Assembly (NCBI RefSeq): GCF_027923465.1
Contig: NZ_BRLB01000018.1
Coordinates: forward strand, 36,286-100,285
Length of the DNA stretch: 64,000 nt
DNA from: Vallitalea longa
GTDB taxonomy: Bacteria > Bacillota > Clostridia > Lachnospirales > Vallitaleaceae
Direction: 5' to 3'
In this document: positions 9,203 through 18,201 of the stretch, one piece after another
Numbering within the stretch: position 1 is the stretch's first letter
How the letters are laid out: each line of letters starts with the position of its first letter
Notes under the pieces: generated by a model
The model's database searches: none
What the model was told of the DNA's origin: nothing
Seen by the model: only the letters and a program-made list of their open reading frames with translations
Translations under genes and position numbers: made by a program

Positions 9203-9230
9203 TCTATTAATAGCTTTAAGGAGAGAAATT

Positions 9231-10424
9231 ATGGGAAATTCTAATTATAGAGAGAAAAAAGATTTAGTTTTGATTATGATATCCACTGTAATTTCGTCGT
9301 TCGGAGATTATATTTTTGATATAGGTGTACTTATTTATTTATATAAATTGACTAACTCTCCCATGGTAATAGGTGGTTTTTTATTGTCTCAATTATTACC
9401 ATCTGTGGTTTATCTATTTGTCAGTGGATTGATTATTGATTCTTTTGACAGGAAGAAAGTCATTATATGTATTAATATATGTAGATTTTTTATTCTACTT
9501 TTGTTACTTTTTAACCAGTCGATTTATTTTATTTATCTGATCACTTTTATCTTAGGTGTTTTAGATGATTTTGCTAGAACTCTTAATCATACACTTATAC
9601 CAAGTTTATTTGATAAAGAATATTTGTTGAAAGTTAATTCGAGTCTTTCACTTCTAGATTCTATTTCCATAATGGTCAGCCCTGTTTTAGTTACTTTAAT
9701 AGTCGGTAAAACGGGTTTTGCGGGAATTGTTATTATTAATGCTTTTACTTTTTTGATAATTTCATTTATATATCTCTTTATTAAATATAGAGAAGACTCT
9801 ACTTTTCGACCAACGGGTAGAAAGAATTTAATTAAAACTGTTAAATTGGGAATTAAAGAAATAAGTCATAATACATTTATACAGAAAACTCTAGTTTCAT
9901 GGAGCTTTTTTATGTTAGGTATCGGATTATCATCCACTCTATTGATTTTTGTCATTACAGAAAAGATTGGACTGGCTGAAGAATTCTATGGTTATGTGAC
10001 TATGGCGGAAGGCGTAGGGATGTTTATAGGTTCTTTTCTGGTACTTAAGAAAAATAGGAAAATACAAACTAAGTTATTGGTTACAACGGGACTTATAATT
10101 TCATGTGTCAGCTATCTATTGATTGGATATTCGACAATTGTTTTGACGATTATGGTAGGGTCAATACTTGTTGGATTAGCGGCATCTTTTTGTCCCCTTG
10201 GATTCAGGACCTCAATTCAGACTGAAATAGAAGAGAAATTTCTTGGACAAACATTCATTATCATAAGATTTGTGGTAATAATGCTAAGATCTCTTGGTGT
10301 ATATTTATCAGGAATGTTAGTTCAGTTTATGGACATACCGTATGTTTATCTTTTGGCAAGTATAGTAACTTTGGTTTCTGTATTGTTATATGTAAGAGGG
10401 AAAAAACAAATAGATGTTGTATAG
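9231..10424 (+). CDS. MFS transporter, probable exporter of the modified peptide
   Basis: This 397-residue protein of the major facilitator superfamily has about 12 hydrophobic segments. A DSFDRKKVII loop between the second and third segments matches the MFS loop 2-3 motif. Its overall pattern (gene start MGNSNYREKKDLVLI, a long middle loop with KYREDSTFRPTGRKN) is that of the macrolide/drug-efflux branch (MefA-like). It begins 68 bases after the peptide gene, with the RBS AAGGAGAG. Its place at the end of the maturase and peptide cassette suggests it exports the mature product or gives self-protection. Substrate is inferred only from context. The membrane-protein call is secure. Confidence 0.85.
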   Translation: MGNSNYREKKDLVLIMISTVISSFGDYIFDIGVLIYLYKLTNSPMVIGGFLLSQLLPSVVYLFVSGLIIDSFDRKKVIICINICRFFILLLLLFNQSIYFIYLITFILGVLDDFARTLNHTLIPSLFDKEYLLKVNSSLSLLDSISIMVSPVLVTLIVGKTGFAGIVIINAFTFLIISFIYLFIKYREDSTFRPTGRKNLIKTVKLGIKEISHNTFIQKTLVSWSFFMLGIGLSSTLLIFVITEKIGLAEEFYGYVTMAEGVGMFIGSFLVLKKNRKIQTKLLVTTGLIISCVSYLLIGYSTIVLTIMVGSILVGLAASFCPLGFRTSIQTEIEEKFLGQTFIIIRFVVIMLRSLGVYLSGMLVQFMDIPYVYLLASIVTLVSVLLYVRGKKQIDVV

Positions 10425-10497
10425 AATATAAACTCAAAAATGTTTGGTACTAAAGAAAGTAATTTTCAATATCTATATTACATAGAATTTTATGATA

Positions 10498-10531
10498 AAA
10501 CCCAATTCAGATGTATAGTTGAATTGGGTTT
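10498..10531. terminator. Bidirectional terminator between MFS and SIS genes
   Basis: A perfect 12-bp stem (AAACCCAATTCA at 10498-10509 with TGAATTGGGTTT at 10520-10531) lies between convergent genes. Read on the minus strand it is followed by a U-rich tail, and it also serves the plus-strand MFS gene. Confidence 0.75.
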
Positions 10532-10598
10532 GTACTTAAATTATAAATAACTAGTATCATATTATTTTACCAACAATACTAATCCTATGATTCGGATT

Positions 10599-11591
10599 TT
10601 AATAATCCAAACACCTGTAATATCTTCTAATAGCGAGAGGATGTCTTCTCTTATGCTCAAGATGAACAGAGATTCTCTGGCAGATCGCTCTCATGATAAA
10701 AGGAGATATTAATTCTCTATATTTTTCATCTATATTATCAAAAGAGTAATCTTTAGTATCAAAAACAGTAACATTGGCACTGATTTTTTGAACGAAATCA
10801 TCAACACGGTCCATTATAACACGTGAGTTATCTTCACCTTTAAAAAGTATTACGCTAGTATCTCTATCAATAACCTCCAGTGTTCCATGGAAGAAGTTGG
10901 AACCAGATACGAATTTAGTACGCATCCATTGCATTTCTTCTAATATGCACATAGCATAACAATAAGCCCATCCCTCTAGATTACCAGAACCAATGAAATA
11001 TTGTATTGGAGCATCTTTATATTTTTCTGCATAGATTTCACACTTCTTATCTGCATCTTTCTGCACTTGACAAAGTATAGCAGGAAGGTTCTGTATGTTC
11101 TCGATAAAATCTGCATATTCAGTATATTCGCCATTATTATACATAAACCTAAGTGATGTACTAAACCAAAAATAATAAGGTCCGCTATTGCCATTAATAA
11201 CATAATCTACTTTCTCAGATAATATTGAATTTTCGTTTCCAATGTATCCAAGTACTTTTGCTCCAATTTTATGTACATAATCTACAGCCTCTACGATTTC
11301 TTTTGTATCACCTGATTTTGATTCGATAACAACTATACTGTTTTTGTTAAGATGAAAATTTCCTAAAGCAACTAGATTTGCAGCATTTTCAACATGAAGA
11401 TTTAATGTGGAGTGAGATTTTACAATACTTTCAGTTTGTTTTGCATAAGCAATTGTACCTCCTATACCAACAAAGAATATATTGCTATAGCCTTCATTAC
11501 ATATTTTATCCACCGTAGTTTCTACGTCTTTGATGATATCTAAACCACTTTGTTCTGTTTGCAAAAATTCTTTTTCATTGAAATTAAACAC
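10599..11591 (-). CDS. SIS-domain sugar-phosphate isomerase/deglycase (FrlB-like, second copy)
   Basis: This 330-residue protein has two SIS domains. The first has FVGIGGTIAYAKQTESIV and IVVIESKSGDTKEIVEAV, the phosphosugar-binding Ser/Thr loop. The second has YFIGSGNLEGWAYCYAMCILEEMQWM with a conserved Glu-Glu region. The C-terminal RRHPLAIRRYY matches the fructosamine-6-phosphate deglycase family. It resembles the protein at 18202-19179 along its length, so the locus carries two deglycase paralogues. In Salmonella the Gfr system pairs separate deglycases for fructoselysine and glucoselysine phosphates, a useful precedent. I choose a GTG start at 11591 because AAGGAGGT lies 8 bases upstream. 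Frames extending to 11663 run through the RBS and the operator. Confidence 0.82.
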   Translation of the reverse strand: MFNFNEKEFLQTEQSGLDIIKDVETTVDKICNEGYSNIFFVGIGGTIAYAKQTESIVKSHSTLNLHVENAANLVALGNFHLNKNSIVVIESKSGDTKEIVEAVDYVHKIGAKVLGYIGNENSILSEKVDYVINGNSGPYYFWFSTSLRFMYNNGEYTEYADFIENIQNLPAILCQVQKDADKKCEIYAEKYKDAPIQYFIGSGNLEGWAYCYAMCILEEMQWMRTKFVSGSNFFHGTLEVIDRDTSVILFKGEDNSRVIMDRVDDFVQKISANVTVFDTKDYSFDNIDEKYRELISPFIMRAICQRISVHLEHKRRHPLAIRRYYRCLDY

Positions 11592-11638
11592 TAAGATTAC
11601 CTCCTTATGATAAATAGACTTGTATTGTAACATAGTAT

Positions 11639-11664
11639 ATTGTATCATAATGTTATAATACAAT
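11639..11664. promoter_or_regulatory. Palindromic operator upstream of the SIS gene
   Basis: Near-perfect inverted repeat with arms ATTGTATCATAA and TTATAATACAAT separated by TG (11 of 12 positions pair). It lies about 50 bases upstream of the SIS start, between two divergent transcripts. A related sequence (GGTATTATAA, CG, TAATATAATA at 13839-13860) overlaps the promoter of the PfkB kinase. Both are plausible sites for the GntR regulator at 12708, which is inferred. Confidence 0.55.
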
Positions 11665-11800
11665 CAAGATATAATTATTTACTATATGTCACCATTTAGC
11701 TTTAGTCGACATAATGTGATATAATTTATGGGTTGATAAATATTAATAACAGAATTGACAATAGGATAAAAATTATAATTTTATCTAGAAGGAGTTATTC

Positions 11801-12616
11801 ATGATTATGAAAAGAATTTATCAAGATTATCATATGCATAGCAGTATTTCACCTGATGGGAATTCATCTATGGAAGATATGTGCAGATCAGCTATAGACA
11901 AAGGATTCAAGGAAATCGCAATTACAGATCATTATGAATTTTACATAGATGGAGTAGCTAGCTATAGATTCAATGAAGCATATTTGGATGAATATTTTAT
12001 AGCTATCAATAAGTGTAAAGACAAATTCAGTGATAGAATAATAATCAAAAAAGCTATTGAATTAGGACAGCAGCATTTACAACACGAGAAAGCAAACAGG
12101 ATATTGGAATCATACAAATTTGATTTTGTGCTTGCCTCCGTACATAAAATAAGGAATCTGGATCTTAGTCAGATCAATTATAATCATAGTATAATAGACA
12201 TTTATAGTAAAAGATATTTAGAAGAAGTATATGAGTTGGCTGACAATGAAGATTTTGATTGCCTTGCACATTTGGATTTGATTAAGAGATATGCTTCGAA
12301 AAATAATATAAAAGTTAATTTAGCTAAATATAAAGATGAATTATCTCAAATATTCAAAAGATTGATTGATAAGAATAAAGGTATAGAAATAAATACTTCT
12401 GGTTTGAGACAAGGATTGAATGAGCCAATGCCTTCTTTAGAAATATTAAAACTATATAGAGCTGCAGGCGGTGAAATTATTACTCTAGGTTCAGATTCTC
12501 ACAATATTCAAGATATCGGAAGAGATTTTGAAAAAGCTTATGATATAATTAAGGCAGCAGGATTTGATAGTATCTATACTTTTGATAATAGAGAAAGTAA
12601 ACGTATACAGTTGTAA
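11801..12616 (+). CDS. PHP-domain phosphoesterase (histidinol-phosphatase-like)
   Basis: This 271-residue PHP-superfamily metal-dependent phosphoesterase shows the HxH motif in DYHMHSS near the N-terminus, ITDHYEF with the second metal-binding His, a GQQHL element, a FVLASVH motif, a DCLAHLDLIKRY motif and TLGSDSHN near the C-terminus. This is the full set of PHP metal ligands. HisJ-type histidinol phosphatases share the order, but there is no histidine operon here. Between a deglycase and the GntR regulator of a fructosamine locus, it more likely hydrolyses a sugar phosphate. The start follows AGAAGGAG. An ATG two codons downstream is an alternative start. Confidence 0.8.
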   Translation: MIMKRIYQDYHMHSSISPDGNSSMEDMCRSAIDKGFKEIAITDHYEFYIDGVASYRFNEAYLDEYFIAINKCKDKFSDRIIIKKAIELGQQHLQHEKANRILESYKFDFVLASVHKIRNLDLSQINYNHSIIDIYSKRYLEEVYELADNEDFDCLAHLDLIKRYASKNNIKVNLAKYKDELSQIFKRLIDKNKGIEINTSGLRQGLNEPMPSLEILKLYRAAGGEIITLGSDSHNIQDIGRDFEKAYDIIKAAGFDSIYTFDNRESKRIQL

Positions 12617-12636
12617 TGAATTGTTATAACATGTCT

Positions 12637-12664
12637 TTGTTTTTTTTATGGATTATGATATACT
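12637..12664 (+). promoter_or_regulatory. Promoter of the GntR gene
   Basis: TTGTTT at 12637-12642, 16-base spacer, TATACT at 12659-12664. A small palindrome, TGTTATAACA, lies just upstream at 12622-12631 and could be a site for autoregulation. Confidence 0.5.
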
Positions 12665-12707
12665 AACAATGAAGAGGTAAAGAATATATAATAAAAAGGA
12701 GAAAGCC

Positions 12708-13427
12708 ATGGATAGAACACCACTTGATAAAAATTCGAGTGTGCCCTTATACCGACAATTAATTGAAGCTATCAAGGATGATATTACTAATAATATTTTG
12801 AAACCAGGGGATCAGATACTTACGGAAATTGAACTGAGTGAAAAATATCAGGTTAGTAGAATCACTGTAAGAAAAGCTATTGGTGAGTTGGTAGAAGAAG
12901 GTTACCTAGTTAAACAACAAGGAGTAGGAACTTTTGTAGCGGAAGTCAAACTCGTAAGAAATATGAATAAATTTATGGGATTTAGTATGTCTTGTGAAAT
13001 ATTAGGGAAAGTACCATCTGCTACTTTATTGTTTGCAGGATTAATTAATGCTACTGATAGAGATAAAAGAGAATTAGGCTTGGATGACAGTGTCGCTAAT
13101 GTTTTATCAATTAAACGTATACGTTATTGTGACGATGAACCTGTTATGGTAGAAGATACTCGTTTTTCAACAGAATATTCATTTCTCTTGACTGATAATT
13201 TAGAGGGTTCCCTTTATAAGTTATTGAATAAACATGAGACCGTCCCATTGGAAGGTAGGACAGAATTAGATGTATGTTATGCAACCGACGAAGAAGCCCA
13301 GTTATTAAATATAGAAAGTAATACTCCATTGCTATTACTCAGATGTGTCTGTTATGATAAAATGGGAAATCCTATACATAATAGTAGACAAGTAGTCAAT
13401 CCTAAAAAATTCAAAATGATAATATAA
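12708..13427 (+). CDS. frlR: GntR-family (HutC/FrlR-type) transcriptional regulator with UTRA domain
   Basis: This 239-residue regulator has an N-terminal winged helix of GntR type (VPLYRQLIEAIKDDI, LTEIELSEKYQVSRITVRKA, GYLVKQQGVGTFVA) and a C-terminal UTRA ligand-binding domain (SIKRIRYCDDEPVMVEDTRF, then LELDVCYA-like and LLLLRCVCYDKMGNPI segments). It sits immediately upstream of the kinase-transporter-deglycase genes in the order seen with FrlR in Bacillus frl loci, so it most likely represses them and is released by a phosphorylated fructosamine. The symbol is by synteny and family, not by experiment. The start follows AAGGAG 8 bases upstream. Confidence 0.8.
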   Translation: MDRTPLDKNSSVPLYRQLIEAIKDDITNNILKPGDQILTEIELSEKYQVSRITVRKAIGELVEEGYLVKQQGVGTFVAEVKLVRNMNKFMGFSMSCEILGKVPSATLLFAGLINATDRDKRELGLDDSVANVLSIKRIRYCDDEPVMVEDTRFSTEYSFLLTDNLEGSLYKLLNKHETVPLEGRTELDVCYATDEEAQLLNIESNTPLLLLRCVCYDKMGNPIHNSRQVVNPKKFKMII

Positions 13428-13430
13428 TTG

Positions 13431-13457
13431 CTGATTTGCTAATGTGAATCAGTTTTT
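13431..13457 (+). terminator. Weak terminator after GntR gene
   Basis: A 6-bp stem (CTGATT with AATCAG) followed by TTTTT at 13453-13457, just after the GntR stop. Confidence 0.5.
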
Positions 13458-13901
13458 ATTATTATATGGATATCATTTATCTTATTTTTACATATCTATT
13501 CAACTAAATGCTTAAAGTGATTATTAATCCATATTTCCATAAACGTTATGATACATTTTAATACATAAAAAATTAATATAATTAATTGAAAGATAAATTG
13601 TATATTATTCTAATTATATATTAGACTAATTAATAATATTATATATATAAGTATTTAATAATAACTTGTTAAGTGATTAATTATATTAGTTGTAAAATAA
13701 TAATATTGCGTATTAATTAATGCACAATAAATACTAAAAGTTAACCATAATATTTTTTGTATAATATGTATAAAAAATCTACAAAATAATATATAAAACC
13801 AACAAATTATACAATATATTATTTTTTTTGTTGCAATTGGTATTATAACGTAATATAATAAATGTATAGATAAAACATAATACTTTTAAGGGGGCATCAA
13901 T
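13458..13901. promoter_or_regulatory. AT-rich regulatory gap with promoter for the fructosamine operon
   Basis: No coding frame is visible in these 444 bases. A good promoter, TTGCAA at 13831-13836, 17-base spacer, TATAAT at 13854-13859, precedes the kinase. An imperfect palindrome resembling the operator at 11639 covers 13839-13860, exactly over the spacer and -10. A further imperfect palindrome (arms TATTGCGTATTAA and TTAATGCACAATA) lies at 13704-13729. Confidence 0.6.
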
Positions 13902-14798
13902 ATGCTACTAGTGCTTGGATTGGGAGATAATGTTGTAGATAGATACATTAATACAAAAACAATGTATCCTGGAGGCAATGCTTTGAATTTCGCAGTTTAT
14001 GCAAATATACTTGGTATAAAAGCTTCTTATCTTGGTGTATTTGGTGATGATGAGGCAGGGAAACATGTATATCAGACTTCAAAATCATTAGGTATAGAAA
14101 TGAATCATTGTAGATTTTTTCAGGGGGAAAATGGGTATTCAGAGGTAAAATTAGTGGAGGGTGACAGAGTATTTGTAGGTTCTAACAAAGGTGGTGTATC
14201 TGCAAAGCATCCATTAGGTCTTAGTAAAATAGATTTTTCTTATATTAATGATTTTGATATTGTACATACAAGCTGTTTCAGTTTTATAGAAAATGACTTA
14301 GTTGATGTAAGAAAATACGGTAAGTTCATTTCTATGGATTTTTCTAATCGTTATACTGAAGATTATCTAGAACGATGCTGTAAGTATCTCGACTGTGCAA
14401 GTATTTCATGTAGTGAGATGAAAGATGAAGATATCACTCAATTGATGAAAAATATCATTTCATATGGTTGTAAACATATAGTTATTGCAACTAGAGGATC
14501 AAGAGGAGCATTACTATTAGTAGATGGTAAGTTCTATGAACAGTCTCCTTGTTTAGTTGATGCAGTTGATACAATGGGAGCAGGTGATTCATTTATTACA
14601 GCTTTCTTGACTGGCTATATCAATGATATGAAATACGCAGTTGATTTTTCTGATGAATCAGGAAATAAGGGTATTACGAAAATAGAAGAATATAAAGATT
14701 TAATAGTTAGAGCTAATCTATATAGAGCAGCAATTTTTTCATCTAGTATTTGTAGCTGTGATGGGGCATTTGGTTTTGGTAAGAGTTATAGGAAATAA
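13902..14798 (+). CDS. frlD: PfkB-family kinase, probable fructoselysine 6-kinase
   Basis: This 298-residue ribokinase-family sugar kinase phosphorylates a sugar with ATP in the cytosol. An N-terminal substrate region (GDNVVDRYIN, PGGNALNFAVYA), the Gly-rich SYLGVFGDDEAG and the C-terminal signature DTMGAGDSF with catalytic Asp229 are all present. The compact lid and the lack of a long N-terminus match FrlD-type fructosamine kinases. It opens an operon with a sugar ABC transporter and a FrlB-like deglycase. That gene set (kinase at C6, then deglycase) is the known two-step breakdown of fructoselysine and related Amadori products to glucose 6-phosphate and an amine. The RBS AAGGGGGC precedes the ATG. 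Confidence 0.82.
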   Translation: MLLVLGLGDNVVDRYINTKTMYPGGNALNFAVYANILGIKASYLGVFGDDEAGKHVYQTSKSLGIEMNHCRFFQGENGYSEVKLVEGDRVFVGSNKGGVSAKHPLGLSKIDFSYINDFDIVHTSCFSFIENDLVDVRKYGKFISMDFSNRYTEDYLERCCKYLDCASISCSEMKDEDITQLMKNIISYGCKHIVIATRGSRGALLLVDGKFYEQSPCLVDAVDTMGAGDSFITAFLTGYINDMKYAVDFSDESGNKGITKIEEYKDLIVRANLYRAAIFSSSICSCDGAFGFGKSYRK

Positions 14799-14828
14799 AA
14801 GCTTCAATTAAGATATAATGAATGCTAT

Positions 14829-14868
14829 TTCTCTTTTATCAATGAAGGGTTTTCTACTTAAAAGAGAA
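14829..14868 (+). terminator. Hairpin between kinase and binding-protein genes
   Basis: A 10-bp perfect stem (TTCTCTTTTA with TAAAAGAGAA) around a 20-base loop in the 143-base gap. There is no U tract, so it may stabilise the downstream binding-protein message rather than end transcription. Confidence 0.35.
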
Positions 14869-14941
14869 TTTAGATAAATTATATATTTAGTTTTTAGATG
14901 TATCCAAAACTTTATTATTACTATTATGGGAGGACAATAAT

Positions 14942-16249
14942 ATGAGAAGAAGATTAGGTAGAATTTTTGGAGTGTTACTAATAGTTGTTATGTTGTTTTC
15001 GTTAACAGCATGTAGTAAATCCAATGATGTAAGTAATGGGGAAGATAAAGAAAAAAAAGTAATCAAATTATTTCACAGATTTCCTGATGAACCTTTCAAT
15101 TCATTTATTGAAAAAATAGTAGCAGAATATGAAGCAGATCATCCTGATATTGATATAGTTGTATCGAGTGCTCAGAATCAGCCGTATAAGGAAAAAATAA
15201 AAGTAGTAGTAGGAAGTAAAGATTGTCCAGATGTCTTTTTCAGTTGGTCAGGAGAATTTTCAGAACGTTTTTTAAGAGAAGGATTGATCATGGATCTTAC
15301 AGAATCTTTTAATAATGATCAGGAGTGGAAGAATTCACTTCTTGAATCACAAGTCAATGAGTACAGAAGTGGTGATATCCTATATGGAATACCATTTAGA
15401 TTAGATGCTAAGATGATGTTCTATAACATTGATATTTTTAAGGAGAACAACTTGGAAATTCCAAAAACTTGGGACAAGTTTATTGAAGTATGTGAGGCTT
15501 TAGAAGCTAAGGACATCACACCTATATCATACGGTAACCAAGATCAATGGCCATCATCTCACTACATAGGAAGTCTTAATCAGATGTTAGTCGATAATGA
15601 TACCAGATTAAAAGACCTAGAACCTGCGACAGGAGAATTTACTGATCCTAATTATTTAAAGGCATTGGAGTATTATCAGCAATTAATTCCATATTTTAAT
15701 GATTCTGTAAATGGTTTACCACATGATATGGCTCGTAATAATTTCGCTCAAGAAAAAGCTGCTATGTTTTTTGCAGAATTAGTTGAAATTACATATCTAG
15801 CTGAGGAAAATCCAGACTTGAATTATGGAATGTTTAGTTTCCCACTTATTGAAGGGGAAGGAGACCCAACATTATTAACTGGTTCACCAGAAGGTTTTGT
15901 TGTTTCTGCTAATACTAAATATCCAGAAGAAAGTATAGAATTTCTAAAATACTTTACAGGACCTGAAGTGGGTAAAAAAGAAGTCCAAGAGGTTGGATGG
16001 TTCAATGCAGGAATTGGAATTGTAGAAGGACTTGAAGACCAGAAATTGCTTGAGGCTTATGAAGTAATAAAAAGCGCTAAGACAATGTCTGGATGGTTTG
16101 ATGCTTCATTGTATTCAACTATTGCCAATGAATATTTGACATCAATTTCTGATCTTACTAATGGGGATATAACTCCAGAAGAAGTCATGGAAAAGATTCA
16201 AAAGGTAGCAGAGGAAGCTAGAAATACATCCAGTACAGAAGTTGAATAA
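14942..16249 (+). CDS. frlO: ABC transporter solute-binding lipoprotein (FrlO-like)
   Basis: This 435-residue extracellular solute-binding protein of family 1 has a lipoprotein signal (hydrophobic stretch then SLTACS, lipidated Cys24). The mature part has typical family motifs: IVAEYEADHPDIDI, DVFFSWSG, YGIPFRLDAKMMFYN and EEVMEKIQ at the end. It captures the sugar or fructosamine outside the membrane and hands it to the two permeases that follow. The gene order kinase, binding protein, permease, permease, deglycase matches fructosamine import loci of Firmicutes. The RBS GGGAGGA is just upstream. It carries no oddities. Confidence 0.85.
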   Translation: MRRRLGRIFGVLLIVVMLFSLTACSKSNDVSNGEDKEKKVIKLFHRFPDEPFNSFIEKIVAEYEADHPDIDIVVSSAQNQPYKEKIKVVVGSKDCPDVFFSWSGEFSERFLREGLIMDLTESFNNDQEWKNSLLESQVNEYRSGDILYGIPFRLDAKMMFYNIDIFKENNLEIPKTWDKFIEVCEALEAKDITPISYGNQDQWPSSHYIGSLNQMLVDNDTRLKDLEPATGEFTDPNYLKALEYYQQLIPYFNDSVNGLPHDMARNNFAQEKAAMFFAELVEITYLAEENPDLNYGMFSFPLIEGEGDPTLLTGSPEGFVVSANTKYPEESIEFLKYFTGPEVGKKEVQEVGWFNAGIGIVEGLEDQKLLEAYEVIKSAKTMSGWFDASLYSTIANEYLTSISDLTNGDITPEEVMEKIQKVAEEARNTSSTEVE

Positions 16250-16315
16250 TTAAAATGTTAGGTGCTCTATTATCTTCATAGGTGCACCTTTCTTATCAGA
16301 AAGGTGGTGGATATT

Positions 16316-17194
16316 ATGATGAAAAGGAAAAAACTAGTTCCTTACTATTATATAATACCGGGATTATTCATGGTTCTATTCTTTGTTTATATACCAGTTA
16401 TATGTAACTTCATTTATAGTTTTTTTCACTTATCATCGTATTCTTCAACAAAAGTATTTGCAGGTTTTGATAATTATATAAAACTATTTACAAATGATAC
16501 TTTCCCAATAATGATGAAAAATAATATTATGTATGCAGTTATTTCATTAATTGTACAAGTAGGCTTTGGTACTGTAATTGCATTACTATTGGAAAGTAAA
16601 CTAACAGGAAGATTAAGGAATGTTTATAGAAATATATATTTTTTACCAGCACTGATCTCTTTAACTGCAGTTGGTCTATTATTTACATTTATCTATTCAC
16701 CAGATGTCGGACTTCTTAATTCTGCACTGCGTGCAATGGGATTAGAGAATTTAACTCAGTCGTGGTTGGGAAATTCTAAAACAGCTATTTACTGTATTAT
16801 TGCTATGAGTCAATGGCAGTTTACAGGATATATAACTCTGCTTATGGTTGTTGCTATACAAAATATACCGAGAGATTATTTGGAAGCAGCTGCTATTGAT
16901 GGGGCAGGACCATTCAGAAGAGCTGTTAATATAATGATTCCCCTTGTAAAAGAACAATTATTGGTATGTTCAATAATTACTATCATTGGTGCGTTTAAAC
17001 TATTTACAGAAGTATACTCAACAACTAGTGGAGGTCCTGGCAACAGTTCTCAGGTTCTGGGAGTATATCTATATCAGAACGCATTCCTACATGACAAAAT
17101 GGGTCTGGCAGCGGCAACAGGAGTATTGATTTTCATAATAACCGTTACTATTTCAATCATACAGATAGTTGTAACTAAATCAGGTAAAGTATAG
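16316..17194 (+). CDS. frlN: ABC sugar transporter permease (MalF type)
   Basis: This 292-residue integral membrane permease has about six segments, beginning MMKRKKLVPYYYIIPG. The cytoplasmic coupling loop EAAAIDGAGPFRRAVNIMIP is the EAA motif that docks to the ATPase. I choose the ATG at 16316 because AAAGGTGGTGG lies directly upstream. A GTG at 16262 in frame has no RBS. It pairs with the next gene as a heterodimer. No ATPase gene is present in the operon, so a shared MsmX-type ATPase encoded elsewhere is expected, as in Bacillus, which is inferred. Confidence 0.85.
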   Translation: MMKRKKLVPYYYIIPGLFMVLFFVYIPVICNFIYSFFHLSSYSSTKVFAGFDNYIKLFTNDTFPIMMKNNIMYAVISLIVQVGFGTVIALLLESKLTGRLRNVYRNIYFLPALISLTAVGLLFTFIYSPDVGLLNSALRAMGLENLTQSWLGNSKTAIYCIIAMSQWQFTGYITLLMVVAIQNIPRDYLEAAAIDGAGPFRRAVNIMIPLVKEQLLVCSIITIIGAFKLFTEVYSTTSGGPGNSSQVLGVYLYQNAFLHDKMGLAAATGVLIFIITVTISIIQIVVTKSGKV

Positions 17195-17204
17195 GAGGGT
17201 AGCC

Positions 17205-18062
17205 ATGTTAGCTAACGAGAGCGTACAGATAAATAATACAAAAAAGAATAAAATATTATCTGTTTTATTGAACATATTCTTTATTATCTTGGTAATAAGT
17301 ATTTTTCTCCCATTAATATGGTTACTGATAAACTCATTGAAAAGCAATAATGAACTTTTCAATAATTCATTAGCATTACCTAGTAAATGGCTGTTCAGCA
17401 ATTATGCTGAAGCATGGGGAAAAGGATTATTTTCTTATTTTAAGAATTCACTTATAGTAAGTTCGGCTTCATTGATATTAATCATTACAATCAGTGCATT
17501 ATTAGCTTATGGACTTACAAGATTTCATGTAAAAGGAGGTAACATTATCTTCTTTATAATTCTTGGCGGAATGGCTCTATCGGAACAAGTTGCTTTAGTG
17601 CCTCTTTACAAGATGTTACAGGCAATGAATTTATATAATACGTATTTTGCTGTGATTCTACCATATATAGCATTTCGTATACCGTTTACAGTATTTTTGA
17701 TGAGAGCATATTTCATTACAATACCAAAAGAACTAGAGGAAGCAGCTTACATAGATGGATATAACAGTTTTCAGATATTTTACAAGATTATTGTACCTAT
17801 AAGTAAACCTGTTTTTGCTTCTTGTGCAATTGTTAATCTTAATTTTGTATGGAATGAATTCCTATTTGCTAACGTTTTTCTTGAGAGTAAAGAGATAATG
17901 ACAATACCTATAGGATTAATGACATTTCAAGGAGATATGAAAGCTAATTATACAGTTATGTTAGCTGGAATTGTTATTGCATCAATACCTATGATACTGA
18001 TTTTCTTATCAATGCAAAAGCAATTCATTAGAGGTCTGACAGCAGGATCGGTTAAAGGTTAG
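17205..18062 (+). CDS. frlM: ABC sugar transporter permease (MalG type)
   Basis: A 285-residue partner of the preceding permease, with six membrane segments and the EAA loop EEAAYIDGYNSFQIFYKIIVP. The N-terminal 25 residues are cytoplasmic and polar, as in MalG-type subunits. It starts 10 bases after the previous stop with GGAGGG, so the two are translationally coupled. It ends with a conserved KQFIRGLTAGSVKG tail typical of the family. Confidence 0.86.
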   Translation: MLANESVQINNTKKNKILSVLLNIFFIILVISIFLPLIWLLINSLKSNNELFNNSLALPSKWLFSNYAEAWGKGLFSYFKNSLIVSSASLILIITISALLAYGLTRFHVKGGNIIFFIILGGMALSEQVALVPLYKMLQAMNLYNTYFAVILPYIAFRIPFTVFLMRAYFITIPKELEEAAYIDGYNSFQIFYKIIVPISKPVFASCAIVNLNFVWNEFLFANVFLESKEIMTIPIGLMTFQGDMKANYTVMLAGIVIASIPMILIFLSMQKQFIRGLTAGSVKG

Positions 18063-18070
18063 TTATGATA

Positions 18071-18106
18071 ATTCTTTATTTCATGTACAAGCATAAAATA
18101 AAGAAT
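18071..18106 (+). terminator. Hairpin between permease and deglycase genes
   Basis: A perfect 11-bp AT stem (ATTCTTTATTT with AAATAAAGAAT) just after the permease stop. It may attenuate transcription into the deglycase gene. Nearby CATAACGTTATATAATGTTA repeats (from 18120) resemble the operator half-sites of this locus. Confidence 0.4.
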
Positions 18107-18201
18107 AATCTACTCAAAAACATAACGTTATATAATGTTATATATTAAATGTATATAATTTATAAAATAATAATAAAAAATATAAAGGAGAGTAATTAAT
18201 C

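Noticed and set aside
16258..16290. AGGTGC/GCACCT inverted repeat between binding-protein and permease genes
   Set aside because: Only 6 bp with an 18-base loop and no U tract, too weak to call.
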